Part shown: positions 44,260 to 53,616 of the stretch, one piece after another
Position numbering within the stretch: the first letter of the stretch is position 1
How the letters are laid out: every line of letters starts with the position of its first letter
Source: Chrysoporthe austroafricana
Lineage: Eukaryota; Ascomycota; Sordariomycetes; Diaporthales; Cryphonectriaceae
Direction: 5' to 3'
NCBI GenBank assembly: GCA_001051155.2
Contig: JYIP02000004.1
Location: 4,334,383-4,398,382 of the forward strand
Length of the DNA stretch: 64,000 nt
Made by a program: the position numbers and the translations under genes
Notes under the pieces: generated by a model
Seen by the model: only the letters and a program-made list of their open reading frames with translations
The model's database searches: none
Told to the model about the DNA's origin: nothing

Positions 44260-44454
44260 ATGGCTCGAGGCGAAAAGAAGGATTCGAAGCGGAAGGCTGT
44301 GAAAGGCGAAAAGAAGCATTCAAAGCGGAAGGCTGTGAAAGATGCGGCTCACGTAGCTGGCTTCTTCTTGAGTGTTGCAGCGCTTGCGGTGACTTCTCCC
44401 CTCTGGGCACCATGCGCTGTGGGGTTCTGTATCTATGAGTTCTACCACATATAA
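44260..44454 (+). CDS. Small lysine-rich/hydrophobic protein, copy 1
   Basis: A 64-residue protein starting MARGEKKDSKRKAV. The N-terminal third contains two tandem copies of a GEKKxSKRKAVK unit; the C-terminal half is hydrophobic (VAGFFLSVAALAVTSPLWAP) and could form one membrane helix. It shares MARG, KRKAVKD, VTSPxWAPC and the general layout with copy 2 (44875-45063). The start is supported by conservation of MAR and the upstream leader in both copies. The family is unknown to me. Basic-plus-hydrophobic layout could mean a tail-anchored membrane peptide or a membrane-active peptide; this is inference. Confidence 0.6.
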   Translation: MARGEKKDSKRKAVKGEKKHSKRKAVKDAAHVAGFFLSVAALAVTSPLWAPCAVGFCIYEFYHI

Positions 44455-44617
44455 TTAGTGAGTTCTCCCTGTTAGACACCGTACTTTCTCTGGTATGTTC
44501 TCTATAGGGATTAATTGGCAAGGCATTGGCAAGGCATACGATGCTGATGGTGCTACAGACTAAGTACTGCGGTCAGTCCTTGGGCCTGATCATATCACAA
44601 GAGCACTATGTGAATGA

Positions 44618-44625
44618 CACGTGAC
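44618..44625 (+). promoter_or_regulatory. CACGTGAC E-box, unit 2
   Basis: CACGTGAC at the position equivalent to the unit 1 site, 250 nt before the ATG at 44875. Confidence 0.4.
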
Positions 44626-44874
44626 CTGCCTTCACTGGAAGCTTTCACTATGATTCATTATTTGATGGACTTTGTAGTAATGCCTAATACAAATAGCCAG
44701 CCGTTTGCCAGCCGTTTGCCTTCCTAGATTGAAAGAATTCAGACAACCTGACCCACAACCTTTCGACCCTGCCATCCATCACCTTCAGAGCAGACAAGCA
44801 ACATCAAGAGGCTGCTCCAGAAAGAAAAATCAGTCGTCTTATCGTACCCAGTCAAATATTGGCAATTCCTGGAA

Positions 44875-45063
44875 ATGGCTCGGGGAGGAAAGAAGCATGC
44901 AAAGCGAAAGGCTTCAGAGCGGAAGGCTTCAAAGCGGAAGGCTGTGAAAGATGTTGCTTGCGCAGTTGGCGAGGTCGTGGCTTCTGCAGCGCTTGTGGTG
45001 ACTTCTCCCTGTTGGGCACCATGCTTTCTCTGCCACTTTGTCAGCAGTCTCTTTGATTGGTGA
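44875..45063 (+). CDS. Small lysine-rich/hydrophobic protein, copy 2
   Basis: A 62-residue paralogue of the 44260 gene: MARGGKKHAKRKASERKASK with three KRKA/ERKA-type repeats, KAVKD, then a hydrophobic segment (VVASAALVVTSPCWAPCFLC) with three Cys and an aromatic end (SSLFDW). Length and the basic/hydrophobic split match copy 1 although the lysine-rich repeat number and the last 15 residues differ. Preservation of both frames despite many base differences suggests that both are coding. Confidence 0.6.
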   Translation: MARGGKKHAKRKASERKASKRKAVKDVACAVGEVVASAALVVTSPCWAPCFLCHFVSSLFDW

Positions 45064-45183
45064 CTTTCCCCTGTTGGACACCATGCTTTCTCTAGGACGT
45101 GCTCTTCGAGGATCAATTGGTGGGGCGTGCGGTACTGATGGTGCCACAGAATAAGTACCGCGGTCAGCCCCTGAGCTTCATCA

Positions 45184-46305
45184 GACGGGTCAGGAAGAGT
45201 AGGGCAGCTATCATAGCGACCCCCTAATCCAGTTCAAGACTCGGACAACATCTTGTCTCCTTCGTCTTTATGTCTGGCTCCATGGCACCGAGCGGAGTAC
45301 TGCCAACATCCCTGTGAACTTTTCGGTCGTGCCAGTCTTCCAATCTGCCCGCCCTTTTTCGAGGTTTGACTGTGAATATCTACCAGCTCGTGACCTGCAT
45401 GTCTTTCTTCACACCAGGCTGTGAGATGCTCTCTGACAGGACAGGAGGCTGATAAGCTCAATAGTACATATTGGTCCGAATACGTACGGAGTATCATATG
45501 GTCTCTTTTATATCGTCATCCCAGCTATCATTGTCGCCCTGATATGGCTTGTCCCGGGATATAGTCTTCTCCATATGCATCGGAAGAACTTGTTACTGAC
45601 CCTGGTGTCACAGTTCCGAACATGGCTCGCAGTGCAAGACAGAATGTGGAGGTCAAGGCAGCCCAAAAGAAGCCGCCCGGGGGGCCCCGGGCCCATGATG
45701 TCTGAAGAGACTATCCACTTCGAGCTCGCCTCACTCCACCAGTGTCTTAGGAGGTGTTTTCGTGTACGTCTGTGTGCAAGAATGTAAGTGACGGGGTATA
45801 GAGGAAGTGGATGGGATGTTGTTGGAAGTGTTCAAGGTTGCAAGAACATGGCCCAACTTGGTGTTATGGAAATTACATGAAGAAAAGCCAGCTCTCTTGT
45901 TGACCAATACATGCACCACCCAGTAGAAAGGAGGAAGAGCCATAGAGAAAAGAAAATAAGTCGGGGGGCAGAGACCTAAATTTTAAGACACCCAGGTACA
46001 TATGCATGATATGTTCAAGGGTTGACATCTGCCGCTACTGCTAAGCGAAGGGCCCTGGACCCTTGCCGAGCCAGCCTGCCCACAGCAGAGCAATGAAACG
46101 TGGGGCAGTTTAGTGGAGAGCTGTGGACTCGACAACTTCAATGCTCCAGCTCCGACGTCCCAAAGTCGCACTCAAACCACGACGCCCTGTTCAATTCCCT
46201 CATTCATACTCTCCCTGAGCCATCAACTTCACTTCCCACCATGTCTTTTCTACTTTGAACAGCCGGCCGACTTCAATCCCTTCTTCGTCCTCCCGAAAAG
46301 GCATA
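45184..46305. other. Intergenic upstream of GPI13
   Basis: No gene recognised. The last 100 nt are CT/CA-rich, as expected for a leader. Confidence 0.5.
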
Positions 46306-49300
46306 ATGCCTCCACTCAACCCTCGATCCGCCGTCCGCTCGACCCCACCTCCCACGGACTACAAGGCCATCGCCGCCCAATTCGCAGCCGCCAAGCGCCG
46401 GCAGCAGGCCGAGGAGGCCGACAGCAAGAATGAGGACATAGCCCAGGAGAAGAAGCGCACCAGCGCCCTGGAGAGGCAACGCACGGCCCTCGGGCTGCGC
46501 CGGAAGGCCGCGTACGAGCGACGCTGGGGGTGGACGGTGGGCTTCTGGGTCTGGATGCTGTGCATACACGCCGCTGGTATCGCGTACTTCACGTCCGGAT
46601 TCTTGTTGACGCGGCTCGTCCTCGACGAACAATCCAGCTGCGCCGTAGACCCCGTGGGGGCCACGACGACGGGGGACTTGAGCGTGTTGCCGGACTGGAA
46701 GGGCCGGGGTACGGTCGAGGGCGGATGCTGGCACCCCAAGACGTTTGAGCGGGCGGTGGTGGTCATCATCGATGCGTTGAGGTATGACTTCACCGTGCCG
46801 GTGGAGGACGATGCCAAGTTCCACAATGCGTTTCCGTTCCTGTACGAGACCGCTCTCAAGTCGCCGAACAATGCCTTCCTCCGGCCCTTCATCGCCGACC
46901 CGCCGACAGCGACACTGCAGAGGTTGAAGGGGTTGACGACCGGGACGTTACCGACGTTTATCGATCTGGGGAGCAACTTCGCGGGCACGGCCATTGAGGA
47001 GGACAATCTGCTCATACAACTACGGAACGCCGGAAAGAAGATTGTGCATCTTGGAGACGATACTTGGCATGCCCTGTTCCCTGGGTACTTTGAGGCCAAC
47101 ATCAGCAGGGCTTATGACAGCTTCAATGTCTGGGACTTGCACTCCGTTGACAATGGTGTCTTGGAGCACATCTTTCCGCTGGTGAAGCCCGAAAGGAGGG
47201 GAGAGTGGGATCTGCTCATCGGACATCTGCTGGGGGTCGACCATGCTGGTCACCGCTACGGTCCCGCTCATACTGCCATGACGGCCAAGCTACGTCAGAT
47301 GGACGATTTTATCCGAGATCTTACCGGGAAGATTGACGACGACACGGTTCTGATAGTAATGGGTGACCACGGAATGGATCCCAAAGGTGACCATGGCGGA
47401 GAGAGTGATGATGAGATTGAGGCTGCACTGTGGATGTACTCCAAGAAGCCTATCTTCGGCCGGACGAAACCCGAGTTCGTCACCCCTCCGCCTACAGCCA
47501 AGACCAGGCCGGTCAACCAGATTGACCTTGTTCCGACTCTGGCTCTGTTGTTAGGCATCCCTATCCCTTACAACAATCTGGGCGCGCCGATCGAGGAGGC
47601 GTTTGCCGGAAAGAAAGGTGACGCTTGGAACTCTTTAGCATCTGCGGCGCGTGTTGCGGCTGCTGGCATCCAGCGATACCAGGCGTCGTACTTTGCGGCT
47701 CGCGGTATAGATCAGACGATCGAAGCGGGGTCGCCGGCTGAGTTCTTCCAAGGCGCTGAAAAGATGCTAAGGGACCACTCATGGGGAAAGTCCTACGAGA
47801 TGGTATACTCCGCTTTTAGAGACTACCAGGAGGAGAACTTAAAAGTCTGCAAAAGCCTGTGGGCTAGATTCGATGTTCCCAATATGATCATTGGTCTGGT
47901 GATTACTGGACTTGGCCTGCTTGCACTGGTTCTATACACCACCAGGGATGAGGATGACGATCTTGCCGAATTGGACGATTTCGAATTGGACATGGCAGAG
48001 CAGAAGTTGGAGGCTGAAGACGTCAACATGAATTTGGAAGTGCCTTCATATCAGACCTTCCACAAGACAGTTGTAACGGCTGCTCTGGCTGGTCTTGTTC
48101 TTCCGGGCGGTGTGGCGGGAACCGTATTTGTTTTCTTCACAAAAGCGGACGACTACCGTCCCGGTGCTGCCATGGCCGCAATTGCAAGCACAGTGACGGT
48201 CATAATAACGCTGTTAAGACGACGCTTCATCATACCGATTCCATCGACCATTTGGGGCTGGCTGGCAGCCATTTTCACGATAAGCCAGTCCATTGGCTTT
48301 GCTGCCAATTCTTATACCATTTGGGAGGACTCCATCCTCCTCTTCTTCATGACGACGTTTGGCTTGGCAAACGCATTTGCCGCCTTGAATATCGAACACA
48401 AGCAGAATCGCTACCTCGCCATCTACCACTCGGTTCTCTTTGTCGTACTTGGGCGTGTTGCCTCTTTTTCGAAACTCTGCCGCGACGAGCAGTACCCTTA
48501 CTGCAAAACCACATACTACGCATCTTCCACGTCTTCGACGTCGGCACCATGGCACCTGGTCATCCCCTTTGCCGTCTTCGCCATACTTCCTTCAATCATC
48601 AAGGCATACTTTGTACCCACGCGATCCTATCATGGTCTGGCACCGACATGGATCAGTTATGCACTTCGTATCATTTTGTTCCTTTCGGCAGCATACTGGA
48701 CCATGGACACAGTAGACAACGCGAATTGGTTCCCCTCCCTCCCCGAAGGCGCCCTCAAATCCGTCAGCGTATACACCGCACAACTCGCCCTTGGCATTGC
48801 CCTCGTCGCAGGGGTCACCGCGTTCATCTGGGCGCCCCCGTGTGTTAACATCATCACGACGTCCCCGGGCGCCAAAAGGGCCCAGATCGCCGTCCTGGGT
48901 TACGGCAACGCCAATGGCGCGCGGTACCTCCTCCTCCCCATCAACATCATGGCCGCGTGCATCCTGCTCTCCAAGCCCATGGGCGGCGGGGCCGTGGCTC
49001 TCATGATGTGGCAGGTGCTGTCGCTCGTCGAGCTCCTCGACCTCAACGACATCGCTGCCGAGACCATCGGCCCTGTGATGCTCGGCCTGCTGGGCAATTT
49101 CTACTATTTCAAGACCGGCCATCAGGCCGTGCTGAGCAGCATCCAGTGGGATGCGGCGTTCATCCCGCTGTTTACGATTAGATACCCGTGGAGTCCGCTG
49201 GTAGTCTCCATGAACCACTTCGCGGGACAGATCCTCGCTGCGGCGTGTGTGCCGCTGGTCGTCTTGTGGAAGACGAGCCCCAAGCGCAAGGGCGCGTTGG

Positions 49301-49539
49301 AGGGCGTCAGTCGGGCGCTGGGCATATTTGTCGCATTTTTCGCCGTAGAGAGCCTGGCGACCATGGCGTGGGCTGGGTACCTGCGGCGGCACCTCATGCT
49401 ATACCGAGTCTTTAGCCCGCGCTTCATGATGGCGGCCGCGGTGCTGCTGATCGTAGACCTGGTGGGGATTGTGGTGGCGCTCACGGGCGTCAGGATCAAT
49501 ACTTTGGCTATTGGGGAGGTGTTTGGGATGGCGGATTAG
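46306..49539 (+). CDS. GPI13: GPI ethanolamine phosphate transferase 3
   Basis: ER membrane enzyme (PIG-O orthologue) that adds phosphoethanolamine to the third mannose of the GPI anchor precursor, the group later linked to protein. Single exon, 1077 residues. The chosen start is ATG 46306 (MPPLNPRSAVRSTPPPTDYK); an in-frame ATG lies 17 codons upstream. A basic cytosolic N-terminus with coiled-coil is followed by a signal anchor (WTVGFWVWMLCIHAAGIAYF). The lumenal alkaline-phosphatase-like catalytic domain has VVVIIDALRYDF, TLPTFIDLGSNFAGT, HLLGVDHAGHRYGP and MGDHGMDPKGDHGG, giving the metal-binding Asp/His set. The C-terminal half is strongly polytopic, beginning near NMIIGLVITGLGLLALVLY. 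Paralogues GPI7 and MCD4 differ in their catalytic blocks. Convergent with the GDSL gene. Confidence 0.94.
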   Translation: MPPLNPRSAVRSTPPPTDYKAIAAQFAAAKRRQQAEEADSKNEDIAQEKKRTSALERQRTALGLRRKAAYERRWGWTVGFWVWMLCIHAAGIAYFTSGFLLTRLVLDEQSSCAVDPVGATTTGDLSVLPDWKGRGTVEGGCWHPKTFERAVVVIIDALRYDFTVPVEDDAKFHNAFPFLYETALKSPNNAFLRPFIADPPTATLQRLKGLTTGTLPTFIDLGSNFAGTAIEEDNLLIQLRNAGKKIVHLGDDTWHALFPGYFEANISRAYDSFNVWDLHSVDNGVLEHIFPLVKPERRGEWDLLIGHLLGVDHAGHRYGPAHTAMTAKLRQMDDFIRDLTGKIDDDTVLIVMGDHGMDPKGDHGGESDDEIEAALWMYSKKPIFGRTKPEFVTPPPTAKTRPVNQIDLVPTLALLLGIPIPYNNLGAPIEEAFAGKKGDAWNSLASAARVAAAGIQRYQASYFAARGIDQTIEAGSPAEFFQGAEKMLRDHSWGKSYEMVYSAFRDYQEENLKVCKSLWARFDVPNMIIGLVITGLGLLALVLYTTRDEDDDLAELDDFELDMAEQKLEAEDVNMNLEVPSYQTFHKTVVTAALAGLVLPGGVAGTVFVFFTKADDYRPGAAMAAIASTVTVIITLLRRRFIIPIPSTIWGWLAAIFTISQSIGFAANSYTIWEDSILLFFMTTFGLANAFAALNIEHKQNRYLAIYHSVLFVVLGRVASFSKLCRDEQYPYCKTTYYASSTSSTSAPWHLVIPFAVFAILPSIIKAYFVPTRSYHGLAPTWISYALRIILFLSAAYWTMDTVDNANWFPSLPEGALKSVSVYTAQLALGIALVAGVTAFIWAPPCVNIITTSPGAKRAQIAVLGYGNANGARYLLLPINIMAACILLSKPMGGGAVALMMWQVLSLVELLDLNDIAAETIGPVMLGLLGNFYYFKTGHQAVLSSIQWDAAFIPLFTIRYPWSPLVVSMNHFAGQILAAACVPLVVLWKTSPKRKGALEGVSRALGIFVAFFAVESLATMAWAGYLRRHLMLYRVFSPRFMMAAAVLLIVDLVGIVVALTGVRINTLAIGEVFGMAD

Positions 49540-50178
49540 AGTGTGTCTCCCCCCCCCCCCGCACGGTCATGTAATCAGGATGCCAGCTTTTGTGGCAATT
49601 TCGACGGGATATAGAAAAAAAAAAAAGCTGGGAATGTAACTGCATGCTCAGCGAAGAGAGAAAGATTCTACAGATCAGGGGCCCTCATGTGGTATCCGCA
49701 CGGCGAGCACGAAAGGATATTGGCCTAGGATCACGGCGCGTAGGCGCCAAGATAGATATACCCTTCACTTCAACATCGATTCGATTTCTAGCTCCACCTG
49801 CCAAGATTTGAAGCCACGCATGGCCTAGATATAGGGGAGTCCTGGATCTAGAGGAGCTACCGAAGTCTTTGAAACGCCTGATACCTGTAGCCGAGGATCT
49901 TGCTCGACGGATGATTCGAGAGATATTCATTGAGCTATCTTGAAGGCATATGAAAATGAAACGGAAAATTCATGAAGAGTTCGAGACTAAGCTCACTGGG
50001 TATCAAGCCCTCCCACCGCTGCCCCAGACAAGAGCAAAAGCATACCGTAAACGCCGACGCGAGTATAAGAGGGGCAAGCAACAAAAACAAGAAAACAGGA
50101 AAAAGGAGAGAGGGAGAGGCAAAGGGGTGAAACCCACAGGCCCAGGCACCGCACCAAGTCTGCGTCACCCTATACAAT
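49540..50178. other. Intergenic between convergent genes
   Basis: A C11 run (49548-49560) and an A-run occur just after the GPI13 stop. A short frame giving LDLEELPKSLKRLIPVAEDL (49845-49943) looks protein-like but has no start or flanking exon; it may be a relic. Confidence 0.4.
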
Positions 50179-51480
50179 CTAGAGCCCGTATTCTTCCCAG
50201 GTCTCATAAATGCGGTCCCGGATGGCCTCGCATCCCAGGCTGCGCGGATGGAACGTCTTCCCGTAGCTAGTGGGCACCCACCACATCCCGTTCTGCGCCG
50301 TCACGCTGTCGTAGGCCGGCCGCAGCGACGGGTCGCGGCTCCTCGCCATGGCCATGTAGCACAGCGCCAGCTCGCCCCAGTCGCCCCGGGCGCGCGCGGG
50401 CGCCAGGCACGCCCGCGGGTCGACCAGCTCGGCGGAGGCCGGGTCCAGCACCGCCGGCGCCGCCCGGCCCCCGCCGAGAGCGGCCGCCTCCGGGTCGCCG
50501 TTCGTGCCATTCGGCCACGTCGTCTCGTTGCGCGCGTTGTCGGGCCCGCCGACGAGGAAGAACCAGCTGTCGGTGCGGTCGTAGGCGGGCTCCACGACGC
50601 CGGGCTCGCAGAAGCGGTGGCCGTCAAAGAGGGCGTCGTAGTCGACGAAGACAACGCGGGGGCGGGGCCCGCGGAACCGCGCGGCGACGAGGGCGACGGT
50701 GTCGCGCAGCTTGGCGTTGGCCGCGGCGACGAGGGCGTTCATGCGCGTGCGGATGTCCCGCGACAGGCGGGGCCCGCCCCACCAGACGCCGAGCGACATG
50801 GCGTCGCACTCGGGGGTCTCGGCGTTGAAGAAGCGCGCGTAGCCGGTCACGGTGACGCTGAAGCGCGGGCGCTTCTCCCAGGCGACGGCGTCGAGGACCT
50901 CCTGCAGGAGGATCTCCAGCCGGTGCTCGAAGACGCCGCTGCTGATGGCGGCGTCGCTGGCGGCGAGCGCGGCGTCGCACGTGCCGCTGTAGAAGGAGTA
51001 GAAGCGGAAGATGCAGGCGTTCATGACGTCGAAGAAGCCCAGGTCGTTGCCGCCGATGGACAGCGTGGCGAAGTCGACGGGCAGGGACGTGTTGAGGGCG
51101 TCGATCTGGCTCTCGGAGGTCACGCCCGAGAGGAGGTCGGTGGTCACGGCGCCGGTGCAGGAGAGCCACTGGAGAGAGGTGTTGGTCCGCGTGGCGTTGT
51201 CCAGGTCCTCGTGGAGCAGCAGAGGGTAGCCGTGCTGGCCGTGCCGGCAGTCCCCCTCGGAGGTGAGGTAGTGCCCGTCGAGGCCGGTCCCGATGCCAGC
51301 GGAGTAAGAGTCGCCGAAGGCGACGAAGCCCCGGGCTTGACGGTTGGACGATGGAGGGAGAGAACTGGGTCCGTCCAGGCCGAGGACGTGCTGGCCGGAG
51401 GCCCAGTCATGAGAGGGAGGCGGGGCCGCCTGGCATATCGCGATGACGACAGGCAGGGCGAGGAATGAGCCGCGCATCAT
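50179..51480 (-). CDS. Secreted SGNH/GDSL hydrolase
   Basis: Predicted extracellular esterase/lipase of the SGNH superfamily, 433 residues from ATG 51480 (MMRGSFLALPVVIAICQAAP, a cleavable signal peptide; a frame extension upstream lacks signal character). Block I is FVAFGDSYSAGIGTG with the nucleophile Ser near residue 58. An oxyanion Gly is likely in the CRHGQHGYPLLL region. Block III is LSIGGNDLGFF (Asn). The catalytic Asp/His block is near the end, FHPRSLGCEAIRD. Several N-glycosylation sequons and Cys pairs (CDAALAAS; CEPGVVEP) fit a secreted protein. Related fungal enzymes act on carbohydrate or lipid esters; the substrate here is unknown. GC-rich codon use is strong. Single exon; convergent with GPI13. 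Confidence 0.9.
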   Translation of the reverse strand: MMRGSFLALPVVIAICQAAPPPSHDWASGQHVLGLDGPSSLPPSSNRQARGFVAFGDSYSAGIGTGLDGHYLTSEGDCRHGQHGYPLLLHEDLDNATRTNTSLQWLSCTGAVTTDLLSGVTSESQIDALNTSLPVDFATLSIGGNDLGFFDVMNACIFRFYSFYSGTCDAALAASDAAISSGVFEHRLEILLQEVLDAVAWEKRPRFSVTVTGYARFFNAETPECDAMSLGVWWGGPRLSRDIRTRMNALVAAANAKLRDTVALVAARFRGPRPRVVFVDYDALFDGHRFCEPGVVEPAYDRTDSWFFLVGGPDNARNETTWPNGTNGDPEAAALGGGRAAPAVLDPASAELVDPRACLAPARARGDWGELALCYMAMARSRDPSLRPAYDSVTAQNGMWWVPTSYGKTFHPRSLGCEAIRDRIYETWEEYGL

Positions 51481-52270
51481 GGTAAAGTGCTGACTCCAGA
51501 CATCCAGTGCGGCATGAATCTTGGAACTGCAGCCTCCCGCCGTGGGATGCACCTGTTATCAAAGGGGAGCCGTCTTGCCATGGACACCAAGGCCGCAGGG
51601 TGAGTCGCGATGGACAAGACTGAAACGTCGAGACGAGGCCGTCACTAATATGGAACCCGCGGCAACGGGTGCGCTAGGCATCCAACGGGAGGGCACATGA
51701 GCACCAGATATGACTTGTAAGAGCCGGCGCCATTGTTGTAGTATGACCGGGACCCTTCAGGTAGCATTGACGTCCGGAGCCAATGGGCTGCGCACATGTT
51801 CCCGTTCAGGTTGGTGAGCAGCCGTGCCGACCAGCCGCGGGAGGCTGCATGAGACGACATCTACAGTCTGCTGTGTATGAGAGGGGAGCCAGAGTTCACA
51901 TGAACAAGCCCACTCATGTAGTATGTACTATGTAACTGCAGTTTTGGGAAGATGGCAAGTGTGCCTCAAGACTGATCGATAGGATTTTCTCTTTTTTTTT
52001 TTTTTCTTCTTTTTTTGGGGGGGGAGGGGGCCTACCCTAGACCTTCGATCAGATATCCAATTCACGAGCAATTGTTCACCTACACGCCGCTCAATAACCT
52101 GTCACACCCACGACATGAAGATGCGCTCAAACTCCCAACAAAAGTACTGAAGATTTCACGAAACGGCTGTCATCATCCTTCTCGCAGGCTGAATTGGCTC
52201 CAGCGCCAAATTTCAGTAGTTTTGTTGGTTAGAAGGAGACTGGCTCCTCATCGAATCTGCTCCAGTAGCC
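51481..52270. other. Divergent intergenic promoter region
   Basis: Separates the GDSL gene (minus) from the EBP gene (plus). A T12 run and a G8 run lie at 51989-52026. No gene recognised. Confidence 0.5.
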
Positions 52271-53294
52271 ATGGCTCAGATATTCGCGGTCCCGCCTCAC
52301 CCATACTACCCACAGGATGCATACATACCGGGCTACGTCCCCAATACGAGCTCCCTCGGCGAGCTGCTTGTCCGCTTCGCGAGCCTGCTGAGCATCACCG
52401 TCTTCACCGCGCTGTGGCTCGCGACGCAGTTCAACCCGAGGCTCTCCCTGGCGGACAGGGCTGTGCTAGGGTGGTTCGTGTTATGTGAGTCCAAGGCAGT
52501 CCGGCGGATCCTCAGCTTGAGACCAGGCACAGATGGCTAATGGTAGCAGGTGGATCGCTGCACTGCTTCTTCGAGGGTACGTGTCGCCGGCCGAGCTGGC
52601 GCTGCACCGTGGCGAGCCGTGAGGTGTAGAAAGGGCCAGAGGAACCCGGTGGGCTGATAATGGGACACCAGGTTACTTCTTGTACAGCCATGCCGCCCTC
52701 GCCGGCTCGCAGGACCTCTTCTCCCAGCTGTGGAAAGAGTACGCCCTGTCCGACTCCCGGTACCTGACGTCGGATCCGTTCCTGCTCTGCGTCGAGGCTA
52801 TCACGGTCGTAAGTTGCACGCAACCTCCTTCTGGTTACCGGAGCATCATGAACGTACAAGGCTGAAACTTGATCTTGTAGGCCGTGTGGGGACCCCTCAG
52901 CTTCGCAACAGCCGTCTCCATCGCTCGCACGGGTAGCCTGCGCCATCCCCTCCAGATCATCGTGAGCGTGGCACACCTGTACGGCGTGGCGCTGTACTTC
53001 TCCACCTGCTACGTTGAGGAGAGGTTCAATGGTGTTGTGTTTAGCCGGCCGGAGTTCCAGTACTTCTGGGTCTACTACGTCGGGTTCAACGCCCCGTGGG
53101 TAGTCGTTCCCGCAGGTGAGTGGTTTGTGACGTGGTTTATATATGTGTAGGAAGGCTGCTTACTGACGGGCACACTGCTGCAAGCCATCATCATATACAG
53201 CATCCGGAACATTAACAGATCGGCCACGGCATTTGACAAGGTGGCTGCCACTTTGGATAGGAAGAGGGATAGGCTGAAGGCTGCATTTCAATAG
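52271..53294 (+). CDS. EBP/EXPERA-family membrane protein
   Basis: Predicted ER membrane protein of the emopamil-binding (EXPERA) family, whose founding member is the sterol delta8-delta7 isomerase. Five exons: 52271-52484, 52550-52576 (27 nt only), 52672-52808, 52881-53115, 53185-53294; 240 residues with all phases correct. Four hydrophobic spans: LVRFASLLSITVFTALWLA, WFVLCGSLHCFFEGYFLY with the conserved HxxxE-type element, AVWGPLSFATAVSIA followed by LQIIVSVAHLYGVALYFS, and EFQYFWVYYVGFNAPWVVVP, a family hallmark. The basic end (DRKRDRLKAAFQ) faces the cytosol. Most fungi isomerise sterols with ERG2, so this protein could be an alternative isomerase or act in another process. The micro-exon is supported by family residues on both sides. 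Confidence 0.88.
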
Positions 53295-53616
53295 AGCCAT
53301 CTAAAAAACACATTTGCGGGCCATAGAGGATAGGATAATATCAAAACAAATCCTTCAGAAAGATGTAGTGCAGAAGCCCAACACCATGACGAGAGTCAGA
53401 TGGTACCGGAAATGCCTGATGATGTGCTATTGTCCAACTCTACCATGCCGTAGTCCCTAGGTACTCCGTATCTGGTTTATGTCACCGGAATAAGCCAATG
53501 CATAACCCTTGCTGCTCTACTGAAAAATTGACAATGTCGCTCATGAAAATCCCACTCATCGGCCTCGGAAGTCGTCTCCGCCTGCAACTCGCCTAGTCAC
53601 CCGTGCGACGCCATGT
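53295..53616. other. Intergenic between convergent genes
   Basis: 3' regions of the EBP gene and CWC15. Nothing else seen. Confidence 0.5.

Larger units (their letters stand above)
43998..44590 (+). repeat. Tandem duplication unit 1
   Basis: Starts with CACAAGAGCATTATGTG and ends around ACTGCGGTCAG. It aligns along its whole length with 44596-45183 and includes promoter-like DNA, a small gene and its 3' flank. Confidence 0.85.
44596..45183 (+). repeat. Tandem duplication unit 2
   Basis: Direct repeat of 43998-44590 at an offset of about 598 nt. It has its own small duplications: CCAGCCGTTTGC occurs twice at 44697-44720, and an extra hydrophobic-end segment is discussed in the findings. Confidence 0.85.

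Noticed and set aside
49950..50270. 106-codon lysine/arginine-rich frame
   Set aside because: It overlaps the end of the GDSL gene and changes to antisense sequence halfway; no homology signal.
50248..51468. 406-codon plus-strand open frame
   Set aside because: Antisense shadow of the GDSL hydrolase gene, with strong composition bias.
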